Part shown: piece by piece, positions 8,014 to 15,101 of the stretch
How positions within the stretch are numbered: position 1 is the first letter of the stretch
Layout of the letters: every line of letters begins with the position of its first letter
Notes under the pieces: model-generated
What the model saw: the letters and a program-made list of their open reading frames with translations, nothing else
What the model was told of the DNA's origin: nothing
Databases searched by the model: none
Translations under genes and position numbers: made by a program
From: Lachnospiraceae bacterium
GTDB lineage: Bacteria; Bacillota; Clostridia; Lachnospirales; Lachnospiraceae
Direction: 5' to 3'
DNA length: 64,000 bases
NCBI GenBank assembly: GCA_002892395.1
Contig: NBBL01000006.1
Span: 1 to 64,000 of the forward strand

Positions 8014-8257
8014 TCTCAATCGCCGAGGGCTCTCCTGTCATACTTTCCCTGTTTGCTTTTGCATTTTTCATCGCCGTTTCCGGCGTCCTGCTTTTGATTT
8101 TGCCCGTATCCGGGTACCTTATCTTTTCCTGATTTTCATTTGTACCTGCCTGTAATCTATGAACTTTTCCCTCAAAATCCGCATCATTCCCGACCTTTTA
8201 CTTAATCGCTTTCTACAGGAACGTGCCACGTTCCTGTAGCAGTCACGAAGGAAATGC
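8014..8257. other. Leader region between small gene and oriT, no gene
   Basis: No convincing reading frame. Apart from the perfect inverted repeat at 8213-8239 I see nothing distinctive. Short frames here are shadows of the flanking gene. Confidence 0.4.
8213..8239. repeat. Perfect 13-base inverted repeat
   Basis: CTACAGGAACGTG and CACGTTCCTGTAG are separated by one base. It begins 19 bases past the stop of the 78-residue gene and has no T-run on either side. A protein-binding site or cruciform in the transfer region is as likely as a terminator. Confidence 0.55.
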
Positions 8258-8494
8258 CTACCATCTGAAATCTTCCGACACGCCCTTCTCATCCAGATAG
8301 GTCTGTCTCGCCTTTTCCCTCTCCACAGATGTCGCTGCTGTCTTCGATGTTTCATAGAGCTCATGGCGATACAGCGCGTTCATTTTCTTTTCCAGCTCTT
8401 TTCTGATTCGTTCTTCATCTCCTCGTAGATCAAAGAGGTGGTATCGAATCAAAGCAAGGAAGAGCTCTCTTGAGATCTGTACATTCTTTTTCAT
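8258..8494 (-). CDS. Small conserved protein of mobilizable elements
   Basis: A protein of 78 residues from ATG 8494, with AAAGGA about 7 bases upstream. It begins KKNVQISRELFLALIRYHL and continues as a charged helix (EERIRKELEKKMNALYRHELYETSKTA). Similar small charged proteins recur between rep and mob genes of Clostridia elements, but I know of no assigned function. It lies between the RepA-like helicase and the relaxase on the same strand. A helper role in replication or relaxosome assembly is only a guess. Confidence 0.6.
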   Translation of the reverse strand: MKKNVQISRELFLALIRYHLFDLRGDEERIRKELEKKMNALYRHELYETSKTAATSVEREKARQTYLDEKGVSEDFRW

Positions 8495-8567
8495 CGTTTT
8501 TCCTTTCTCGTGACGATGGTGACGGTCGTGACGGTCTTTTGCAGACCGGGCACTCCCATAATCATCG

Positions 8568-9803
8568 TCACCGTGATTCCTTTTCCAGCTGGAAATGAAG
8601 GAATCTGCCATTGTGATTTCTACTGCTCTCATATCGAATTCCGTACTCGTTCAAAAGTCGCGCTGCATTGACATTCAGCTTCATTGACAGCGTATTCGGC
8701 GGAATCTCCAGTCCAAGTTTCTCCGCAAGCTCCGTTGCCCTCCCTGACCATTCCGGCGTTTGTTCTGTAACGAGTTTCGCAACCGCTTCCAGTACAGGCT
8801 CCGGTTTCTCCATGCGCCGCTCGGTCTCCGCCTTGTCCAGTTCCCAGACAAGAGAATCCTCATTCCGATTCAGATAGAAGGTCTGATCCGGCTGATCTCT
8901 TCCGGAGACCTCCAGCACGGCCTCACAGCTGGTCCTCTTGTCCTTGTGAAGAAGAAAGGCGCCGTCCGCAGCTCCCAGAAGACCATTCGTACCGGAGATC
9001 ATCTCGAACCTGTCGTCCGCCTGCTGTTTTCGCGTGTGATGGACAAGAAGCAGACAGATGCCATTGTTGTCCGTGAATTTCTTCAACCGGGTGATGACTT
9101 TGTAGTCACTTGCGTAACTGTATTTATCATCTCCGACTTCCCGGATCTTTTGCAGCGTATCAATGATGATCAGACTGGTATCCGGATGTTTCTTCACGAA
9201 GTTTTGCAGCTGCTCATCCAGTCCATTGTCCAGCTTCCCCGCGCTGACGGTCAGATACATATCCTCGCTGCACTCTGTCCCGAACATTCGGTACAGCCTC
9301 TCCTGCAGTCGTCCGTATCCATCCTCCAGCGCCAGGTAGAGTACAATACCCTTTCGGACGGGATAGCCCCAGAGTTCCGTTCCCGTACTGACATGCCAGG
9401 CAATCTGTGCCATCAGGAAGCTCTTGCCCAGTTTCGGCGAACCGACAAAGAGATAGGTTCCCGGATAGAGGAATCCATCGATCACCGGCGGCCGGTTCTG
9501 ATAGATCCTGCCGTAAAGCTCCGTCATGGTGACAGTGTTCAGGTAGCGGGGATCCAGGCTCCGCTGTAGTTTCTTCCAGGCCTCCGCTTCGTTTAGGCCT
9601 TCCTCCTCCTTGCAGACTTCTTCCTCGCCGCATGCCTCCGCTTCATTTGCCTTTTCTGCGTCCAACGCTCCGGCATTTGCCCTGTTTTCGTTGATCTTGG
9701 GAGCTCCATCGTCTATACTGTTCATGAAATTGTTTACGGAAGGCTGCTCCGCGTCCGCGCCAACAGACGTGATTAGGGCAGTCTTTTCTTTTGTCTCACT
9801 CAT
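8568..9803 (-). CDS. RepA-like hexameric helicase/ATPase
   Basis: A protein of 411 residues from ATG 9803, with AAGGAGG 6 bases upstream. After an acidic, low-complexity N-terminus (to about residue 80) comes a RecA/DnaB-type ATPase: Walker A VGSPKLGKSF, ALEDG, Walker B LIIIDTLQ, and LLVHHTRK. This is the pattern of plasmid RepA helicases (AAA_25 type). A C-terminal winged-helix-like region follows (WSGRATELAEKLG). It likely supports replication of the excised element. It overlaps the MobC-like gene by 8 bases, so the two are translationally coupled. Confidence 0.82.
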   Translation of the reverse strand: MSETKEKTALITSVGADAEQPSVNNFMNSIDDGAPKINENRANAGALDAEKANEAEACGEEEVCKEEEGLNEAEAWKKLQRSLDPRYLNTVTMTELYGRIYQNRPPVIDGFLYPGTYLFVGSPKLGKSFLMAQIAWHVSTGTELWGYPVRKGIVLYLALEDGYGRLQERLYRMFGTECSEDMYLTVSAGKLDNGLDEQLQNFVKKHPDTSLIIIDTLQKIREVGDDKYSYASDYKVITRLKKFTDNNGICLLLVHHTRKQQADDRFEMISGTNGLLGAADGAFLLHKDKRTSCEAVLEVSGRDQPDQTFYLNRNEDSLVWELDKAETERRMEKPEPVLEAVAKLVTEQTPEWSGRATELAEKLGLEIPPNTLSMKLNVNAARLLNEYGIRYESSRNHNGRFLHFQLEKESR

Positions 9804-10125
9804 CTGCATCCTCCTTCATTCCATACAAGGTCCGATTGATCTGCCGGATGACATCCAGAAGATCACGGTCGGCAGCTTCTTTGTTCTCTATCCTCTGGAG
9901 CTCCTTCAATACGCTCTCCAGCTCATTTCGAAGCATCTTGTAGGTTCTGGGAGAAGCCCTGACGGTCACTTCTTCCTGAAGTACTCTATGGATCAGATAC
10001 TCCTGCTTCTGCAAGCCGGAGATCCGCACATAGCTGTCCAGCTTCTTCGCTTCCTCCGGCGACATCCGGAAGGTAACCGTTTTGTTTCTCCACCGGTTTT
10101 TGTTGTCCTTTTTCTTAGCTGACAT
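9796..10125 (-). CDS. MobC-like relaxosome protein of element A
   Basis: A protein of 109 residues starting at ATG 10123-10125. It opens with a basic stretch, then a ribbon-helix-helix-like segment (KTVTFRMSPEEAKKLDSYVRISGLQKQEYLIHRVL), followed by helices with the ELxxVLKELQRIENK pattern common to MobC accessory proteins. It would bind near oriT and help the relaxase. It overlaps the integrase stop by 11 bases and the helicase start by 8 bases, so int, mobC and rep are likely one transcript. The equivalent gene in element B is at 25535-25984. Confidence 0.75.
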   Translation of the reverse strand: MSAKKKDNKNRWRNKTVTFRMSPEEAKKLDSYVRISGLQKQEYLIHRVLQEEVTVRASPRTYKMLRNELESVLKELQRIENKEAADRDLLDVIRQINRTLYGMKEDADE

Positions 10126-11212
10126 GTTCTGCCTCCATTTCCCTGTGAAGTCCGCCGAGCTTCTTCGCCATCTCAGTCTGCGTCGATGGGAACAGGTGTG
10201 CATAGTGATAAGTGATATCAATGCTCTCATGCCCGACACGATCTGCGATTGCAACCGCAGAGAATCCCATCTCAATCAGGAGACTGATGTGACTGTGCCG
10301 AAGATCATGGATGCGGATTCGCTTGACCTTCGCTTCCTTCGCGCCGCGGTCCATCTCATGGTGAAGATAGCTCTTGGTCACCGTGAACATCCGGTCATTC
10401 TCCTCAATCCCATACAGCAGTTCCAGGTATTCCTGTATCTCTTCTGTCAGAAAATCCGGCATCCGAATGGTTCGATTGCTCTTGGGCGTCTTCGGGTCTG
10501 TGATTACATCCCGACCTCGGATTCTCTGATAGGACTTATTGATCGTTACTGTCCCGGCGGAGAAATCGAAGTCTGCCGGTGTCAGTGCCAGAAGCTCTCC
10601 CTCGCGGATTCCGCACCAGTAGAGCATCTCAAAGGCGTAATAGGATTGCGTCTTGTCCATCATGACATCGGCGAACTTCCGGTACTCCTCCTGCGTCCAG
10701 AAGAGCATTTCCTTCTGTTCTTCCTTTCCCATATTTCCTGCCTGCCGCGCCGGGTTGGCTCTGAGCCCATAGAACTTCATCGCGTGATTGAAAACAGCGC
10801 TCAGCTGGTTGTGTATCGTTTTCAAGTAAGTCTGGGAGAAAGTTTGTTTCCCCTTTTTATCCGTGCAGGTCAGCAGCTCATTCTGCCATGCCACAATATC
10901 CCTTGATTTGATCTCGATCATCTTCCGATTCTGGAAGTAGGGAAGAATCTTGGTGCGGATGATATGTTCCTTCGTGTTCCAGGTGTTCTCCTTAAGCCTT
11001 GGACTGATGTCCGCGGCGTAACGCTCATAGAAGCTGCCAAAGGTCATATCAAGGGATGCGGTCGTTTTGATGATCTGTTCGTGCTCCCAGGCCACAGCCT
11101 CTCGCCGTGTCTGGAACCCGCGCTTTTGGGTCTGTTTCCGCTCGCCGGTATAATCCGTATAGCGGTAGATCCCCCGCCATGTACCGGTCTTACCGTCTCT
11201 GTAAACCGACAT
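10115..11212 (-). CDS. int: Tyrosine recombinase (integrase) of element A
   Basis: A protein of 365 residues. An N-terminal arm-binding region (residues 1-50, YRDGKTGTWRGIYRYTDYTG) and a SAM-like core-binding region precede the catalytic domain. Catalytic residues visible are R in GIREGELLAL, H-x-x-R in IHDLRHSHIS, H in GHESIDITYHYAHL and Y in the same segment. It is clearly related to the element B integrase (25956-27059) along its whole length. It integrates and excises element A at the guaA 3' end, with the excisionase encoded just upstream. The start follows the xis stop directly. Confidence 0.92.
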   Translation of the reverse strand: MSVYRDGKTGTWRGIYRYTDYTGERKQTQKRGFQTRREAVAWEHEQIIKTTASLDMTFGSFYERYAADISPRLKENTWNTKEHIIRTKILPYFQNRKMIEIKSRDIVAWQNELLTCTDKKGKQTFSQTYLKTIHNQLSAVFNHAMKFYGLRANPARQAGNMGKEEQKEMLFWTQEEYRKFADVMMDKTQSYYAFEMLYWCGIREGELLALTPADFDFSAGTVTINKSYQRIRGRDVITDPKTPKSNRTIRMPDFLTEEIQEYLELLYGIEENDRMFTVTKSYLHHEMDRGAKEAKVKRIRIHDLRHSHISLLIEMGFSAVAIADRVGHESIDITYHYAHLFPSTQTEMAKKLGGLHREMEAEHVS

Positions 11213-11407
11213 TTACCGCTCCTTTCTGTCTTCGTCCTGATAATTGATTTTCCGCATGAAAAATTTCCGATTGACCTTGCCCGCCACCGTCAGATAACCC
11301 TTGGCCTGTAGTTCCTTGTTCAGCCGTTGGATCACCTTGTAGGCATAAGCTTTGGAAACTCCCATTGCCTCCGCAACTTCCGATGCAGTCATCATGATGG
11401 TATCCAT
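11213..11407 (-). CDS. Excisionase-like HTH protein of element A
   Basis: A protein of 64 residues from ATG 11407, chosen because AGGAGG is 7 bases upstream. An earlier ATG lies too close. The winged-HTH segment MTASEVAEAMGVSKAYAYKVIQRLNKEL is followed by a basic wing ending in NRKFFMRKI. It has the same layout as the 61-residue protein of element B (27059-27244). Position directly before int indicates a recombination directionality factor or int regulator; that function is inferred. Confidence 0.75.
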   Translation of the reverse strand: MDTIMMTASEVAEAMGVSKAYAYKVIQRLNKELQAKGYLTVAGKVNRKFFMRKINYQDEDRKER

Positions 11408-11426
11408 CTTCATCCCTCCTTTACTC

Positions 11427-11467
11427 ACTAAGCATATTTATTTTTGTTCTGATATTACTAAGCATAT
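11427..11467. promoter_or_regulatory. Direct repeats in the xis/XRE intergenic region of element A
   Basis: ACTAAGCATAT occurs at 11427-11437 and 11457-11467, spaced 30 bases (about three helical turns), between the divergent xis and XRE genes. Likely operators for the XRE protein. A weak plus-strand promoter (TTGGAA 11490-11495, TTTAAT 11514-11519) lies next to them. Confidence 0.5.
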
Positions 11468-11596
11468 ATGTATAAGTAAAGTAGCCTGATTGGAAATTTT
11501 ATAAACTTTTTTGTTTAATTCATCTTGATGCTCTCCTTTCTCCGCTGTATACTGTCTTTAGCTTTTATGTTTAATTTCACTCGCAAGGAGCCGCTT

Positions 11597-12058
11597 ATGA
11601 CAATAGGTGAACGGATCAAGCGCGTACGGATGCAGTGCGGTCTGACACAGAAGGAGCTGGGCATCGCGCTGGGTTTTCCGGAACGATCCGCTGATGTACG
11701 TATCGCGCAGTACGAATCAGGAACCAGAAAGCCCAAGGACGATCTGATCCAGCAGATCGCCGAGGTGCTGCATGTCAATCCACATGCCATTTCTTCCGTG
11801 GATTACGGAACCTACATAGGTCTCATGTACACCTTGTTCGATCTCGAAGACACCTACGGGATGCACGTGGATGAGATCGACGGAGAACTCTGCATCCGGC
11901 TCGACCGGCACCGCAAGGATTATCCGGAGCTGTTCGATATGATGCAGCACTGGTATGAAGCCTGGAAACAGGACCAGAAGGATTCCGCCTCGCTCGATGA
12001 CTACATCAACTGGAAGCTGAACTACCCGCATTACATAAATTGGAAAAAAGATAAATAG
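11597..12058 (+). CDS. XRE-family regulator of element A
   Basis: A protein of 153 residues from ATG 11597, with AAGGAG 6 bases upstream. N-terminal helix-turn-helix (TIGERIKRVRMQCGLTQKELG, then RIAQYESGTRKPKDDLIQQIAEVLHVNP), followed by an acidic C-terminal part. The element B counterpart (27423-27959) has the same order: RIRQYELDIRTPKDDVLENI. It is divergent from xis-int and separated from them by the repeats at 11427-11467. It probably represses or times excision and transfer functions. Confidence 0.85.
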   Translation: MTIGERIKRVRMQCGLTQKELGIALGFPERSADVRIAQYESGTRKPKDDLIQQIAEVLHVNPHAISSVDYGTYIGLMYTLFDLEDTYGMHVDEIDGELCIRLDRHRKDYPELFDMMQHWYEAWKQDQKDSASLDDYINWKLNYPHYINWKKDK

Positions 12059-12072
12059 GAAGAACAGAAAAA

Positions 12073-12120
12073 TAGCGCTGCCTGACTTACACGATGTAAA
12101 TCAGACAGCGCTACTTTTTT
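12073..12120 (+). terminator. Strong terminator after the element A regulator
   Basis: Near-perfect stem TAGCGCTG.CTGA.TTAC / GTAAATCAGACAGCGCTA with a five-base loop, followed by CTTTTTT. Begins 14 bases after the stop codon. Confidence 0.85.
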
Positions 12121-12144
12121 AGAATGATTCAGGTGCCAGATACT

Positions 12145-12162
12145 GTTGCCAAAACGTTGCTA
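12145..12162. promoter_or_regulatory. Putative integrase arm site, right end of element A
   Basis: GTTGCCAAAACGTTGCTA, partner of 839-856. It lies 59 bases inside the right att core. Confidence 0.5.
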
Positions 12163-12221
12163 CAGCTTAAACATTTTTGCTTGAAACCCGTATAAAATAA
12201 GGCTTTTTAATAGGTGAGATA

Positions 12222-12233
12222 TTATTCCAGCTC
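12222..12233. promoter_or_regulatory. att core, junction of elements A and B
   Basis: TTATTCCAGCTC, identical to 726-737. Including three more bases (CAAT side), the minus strand reads ATT GAG CTG GAA TAA, matching ATT GAG TTT GAG TAA at the end of guaA in 12 of 15 bases. Confidence 0.7.
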
Positions 12234-12242
12234 AATAATTAC

Positions 12243-12260
12243 CATAGCATATTTGTTTCT
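12243..12260. promoter_or_regulatory. Dyad motif at the left end of element B
   Basis: CATAGCATATTTGTTTCT matches 13 of 18 bases of the dyad at 27268-27285 in the xis/XRE control region. A stronger copy lies at the other end (28899-28916). May be a site for the XRE or Xis protein. Confidence 0.45.
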
Positions 12261-12337
12261 TTAATTCTATATCAGTATCTTTTTAGTTTATATTTTTGGC
12301 TATTTTTATGCCTATTATATGTGGTTTTAGAGTTTTT

Positions 12338-12357
12338 TAGTATCAAAATAGTATCAA
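12338..12357. promoter_or_regulatory. Putative integrase arm site, left end of element B
   Basis: TAGTATCAAAATAGTATCAA, the same motif as 28820-28839 and 629-648. An inverted extra half (GTGATACTA) follows directly. It lies 104 bases inside the att core. The rest of 12234-12398 is AT-rich and has no gene. Confidence 0.6.
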
Positions 12358-12398
12358 TAGTGATACTATAGTAACGGTAATTTTCCTAATAGAACACG

Positions 12399-13259
12399 TC
12401 ATTCATCTAACATCAATTTGCCTTTTTTAGCCTTATCCTTTAGACGCTTCATCTGTTCTTTTTCTATCTGTTGAATGCTTTTCTCCGGAACAGGCAAATC
12501 TTCCGGCATAGTACCGCCAATCTTTTCAATAGCACTTCTCACTTCTTTTCCAACTGAATAATGAACTTTTGTTGCTGCTTCTGCACCTTCAACTTTGTCT
12601 TTCCTTAGCTTTTCTTCGGTCTGTGAAATTCTAAATAAATTAGCAATCAGTTCGGTACTTCCCATATAATCCAGAATTTTTTGTCTTGCGGTTAAGCCTT
12701 TTCTGTCATGTATATCTTCTACATCTAACCCACCATACAATCCCATGTACCCTGCATTCTGAAATATAGCAAATTCTTCGTTCGTGATGACTCCTGCATC
12801 ATGTGCTGTTTCTACCAAAAGTTGATTCCATTGTTTTATATCACCACGAACTACGAGCCTTCTTCTATCTTCATCAAGTTGATTAAAATGGTCTGCAATT
12901 TCCTGTCTATATGTTTGTATAGCAAAATAGGTTTGTCCAAGTGCAATCACTTCTTTTCTCGGATCGCCGTTTTGCACAATCAAATAGCAAGCATATCTCG
13001 TAAGTTCATAATCTTTTATGGACTTGCTCGTAGCACCTGCTTCCACGATTTTGCTGACCTCAGCAAAATCGTATGTTATTTCATGGCCGCTGTTCTCACA
13101 GGCAATCATTGCTCTATCAATTACCTTTTGAAAGTTTCTCCACTGAGAATAATCAAGTACATCAGCAAGTTCCCTTGCACTCCAATACTCACTTCCATCT
13201 TTTCGGATGTACTTAATATCTTCAAACTTCCTATATTCTTTTGCTTTTAAATTTGGCAT
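12399..13259 (-). CDS. dinD: DinD-like DNA-damage-inducible protein
   Basis: A protein of 286 residues from ATG 13259, with AAGGAGG upstream. The N-terminal half has the BRO-N-like pattern of DinD proteins (YWSARELADVLDYSQWRNFQKVIDRA, then YELTRYACYLIVQNGDPRK), and the C-terminal half has the family's GLTARQKILDYMGSTELIANLFR segment. E. coli DinD is SOS-induced and affects RecA filaments. Here the gene is 45 bases after hsdM on the same strand, the last in the type I operon, but it has its own strong ribosome site. Its link to restriction is by position only. Confidence 0.85.
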   Translation of the reverse strand: MPNLKAKEYRKFEDIKYIRKDGSEYWSARELADVLDYSQWRNFQKVIDRAMIACENSGHEITYDFAEVSKIVEAGATSKSIKDYELTRYACYLIVQNGDPRKEVIALGQTYFAIQTYRQEIADHFNQLDEDRRRLVVRGDIKQWNQLLVETAHDAGVITNEEFAIFQNAGYMGLYGGLDVEDIHDRKGLTARQKILDYMGSTELIANLFRISQTEEKLRKDKVEGAEAATKVHYSVGKEVRSAIEKIGGTMPEDLPVPEKSIQQIEKEQMKRLKDKAKKGKLMLDE

Positions 13260-13304
13260 ATAACATACACCTCCTTATCTTTACACTTGTTATAAACATA
13301 AATC

Positions 13305-15101
13305 CTATGGTAGTTGTTCAAGACCAAGCTCTTTCAAGAATACATTATGAGCATCTTTTGCCTTTTTGATGTCATTCTCTATTGTCCTCAATTCTTTTGC
13401 CACTTCTTCAATATCAATTATTTTTTCTTCAGGAGCTGTGCTTACATATCGAGAAATATTTAAGTTGTATCCATTCTTCTCAATTTCTTCCATAGATACA
13501 CGGCGTGAATACCTCTTGTCATCTTCTCTGCGGAACTGATACGTCTCAACAATCTTGTCTATATGTTCAGGTAAAAGAACATTTTGTCTTTTCCCTTTTT
13601 CGTAATATTCACTTGCATTGATAAATAACACATCATCAGGTTTCTTGCATTTTTTCAACACAAGAATGCAAACCGGTATTCCTGTCGAAAAGAATAAATT
13701 AGCAGGCAATCCGATTACCGCATCAATATTTCCATCTTTCAGAAGTTTAGTTCTAATTTTCTCTTCTGCACCCCCTCTGAACAATACTCCGTGAGGCAAG
13801 ATGATTGCCATGGTTCCATTCTTGCTCAAAAAATGAAATCCGTGCAGTAAAAACGCAAAATCAGCCGCTGACTTTGGTGCAAGTCCGTAACTTTTAAAAC
13901 GAAAATCTTCAGCAAGTGTATCATTCGGTTCCCATCTATAACTAAAAGGGGGATTTGCTACTACAGCATCACACTCCAACTTTTTTGCCGGATTCATTTC
14001 GTTCAGCAACGACCAATCATTAAGTAGAGAATCCCCATGAAAAATTGTAAACTCTGAATCTTTAAAGCCGTGTAATAACATGTTCATTCGTGCAAGGTTA
14101 TATGTCGTTATATTCTTCTCTTGTCCATATATTTGGCTAATACTATTCGGTTCAAGATGTTTCTTTACATTGATAAGTAAAGATCCCGAACCACATGCGA
14201 AATCCAAAAGATTATTTATAAAATCCCTTTTTCCTAACTCCGGTTTATGGCTATCCAATATAACAATTCTGGAAAGAATGTTGGAAATCTGCTGAGGTGT
14301 GTAGAATTCTCCGGCTTTTTTACCGGAACCAGCTGCGAATTGCCCTATCAAATACTCATAAGCGTTGCCTAACAAATCTACTTCATTGGTAAACTCGGCA
14401 AGTTTTTCAGCAATTTCCGTTATTATAGAGCAAAGCATTTCATTACGTAATCGATAATTTTTCCCCAATTTATCCGAATCAAGATTCACCTCTGAAAATA
14501 GTCCATGAAATGTACTATCAAACGATTCATTTTCAATAAATTTAAAACCGGCTTGCAAAGTCTTCAAAAGTTGATTATTTTGTGTTCGAGATAACTCATA
14601 AATATTACTCCATAAGTACTGTGGCTTAATGACAAAATGAACCTTTTTGCGCATCTGCTTTTCAAAAAAGGATACTTGGTCCAAATTATTGATATACCAT
14701 AAACTCAAAGGGGTTAGCTTCTGACTTTCAAGTAAACTGGCATATTCATCGACAAGAGTTTGTCTTGCTCTTTTGATGACTTCATTATTTGTCTCATTTT
14801 CCTTTACGGGAAGCTTACTTACAGGCAATGTATTAAAATAATCCGTTATCTTTAATTTTAACTCGGCTATAACCTTATCTATGTTTTCACTATTTTTTAT
14901 GTTTTCAATTTCTTTCTCACAATCCGTATACTCTTTGCCAAGCTCCTTATTTGCAGCAGTTTCATAATTGTCTGAAAGATATCTTAAGAAAAGAAAAGAT
15001 AACATATAATCACGAAAGTCATCCGCATTCATAGTGCCTCTAAGTTTATCGGCGATTCCCCAAAGAGCTGATCCTAATTGTTTTTGTTTTGTATCATTCA
15101 T
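13305..15101 (-). CDS. hsdM: Type I restriction methylase subunit HsdM
   Basis: A protein of 598 residues. The HsdM N-terminal helical domain (LGSALWGIADKLRGTMNADDF) is followed by the methylase core: AGEFYTPQ near residue 263, motif I DFACGSGS at 300-307 and N6-adenine motif IV NPPF at 383-386. With HsdS it methylates the recognition site, and with HsdR it forms the restriction complex. The start overlaps the upstream ATPase stop by four bases (ATGA). Unusually, hsdM is downstream of hsdR, hsdS and an ATPase gene rather than first. Confidence 0.95.
   Translation of the reverse strand: MNDTKQKQLGSALWGIADKLRGTMNADDFRDYMLSFLFLRYLSDNYETAANKELGKEYTDCEKEIENIKNSENIDKVIAELKLKITDYFNTLPVSKLPVKENETNNEVIKRARQTLVDEYASLLESQKLTPLSLWYINNLDQVSFFEKQMRKKVHFVIKPQYLWSNIYELSRTQNNQLLKTLQAGFKFIENESFDSTFHGLFSEVNLDSDKLGKNYRLRNEMLCSIITEIAEKLAEFTNEVDLLGNAYEYLIGQFAAGSGKKAGEFYTPQQISNILSRIVILDSHKPELGKRDFINNLLDFACGSGSLLINVKKHLEPNSISQIYGQEKNITTYNLARMNMLLHGFKDSEFTIFHGDSLLNDWSLLNEMNPAKKLECDAVVANPPFSYRWEPNDTLAEDFRFKSYGLAPKSAADFAFLLHGFHFLSKNGTMAIILPHGVLFRGGAEEKIRTKLLKDGNIDAVIGLPANLFFSTGIPVCILVLKKCKKPDDVLFINASEYYEKGKRQNVLLPEHIDKIVETYQFRREDDKRYSRRVSMEEIEKNGYNLNISRYVSTAPEEKIIDIEEVAKELRTIENDIKKAKDAHNVFLKELGLEQLP

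Larger units (their letters stand above)
726..12233. mobile_element. Element A: mobilizable element with restriction cargo, integrated at guaA
   Basis: It is bounded by identical 12-base cores TTATTCCAGCTC (726-737 and 12222-12233), with matching putative arm motifs inside both ends (839-856 and 12145-12162). From left to right it holds a restriction/DGQHR cargo operon, relaxase, small conserved gene, RepA-like helicase, MobC-like protein, tyrosine integrase, excisionase-like protein and divergent XRE regulator. No type IV secretion genes are present, so transfer would need a helper. The cargo half is AT-rich, while the mobility half is GC-rich like the host. Confidence 0.75.

Noticed and set aside
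7721-8071. Open frame of 116 codons upstream of the relaxase
   Set aside because: It covers the oriT-like hairpins, has no family resemblance, and its last codons overlap the relaxase N-terminus in another frame. Considered as a frameshifted relaxase start, but the GTG it would use is directly abutted by the ribosome site.
8760-9569. Long plus-strand frame opposite the RepA-like gene
   Set aside because: Antisense shadow of a GC-rich coding region, no ribosome site, composition unlike a real protein.
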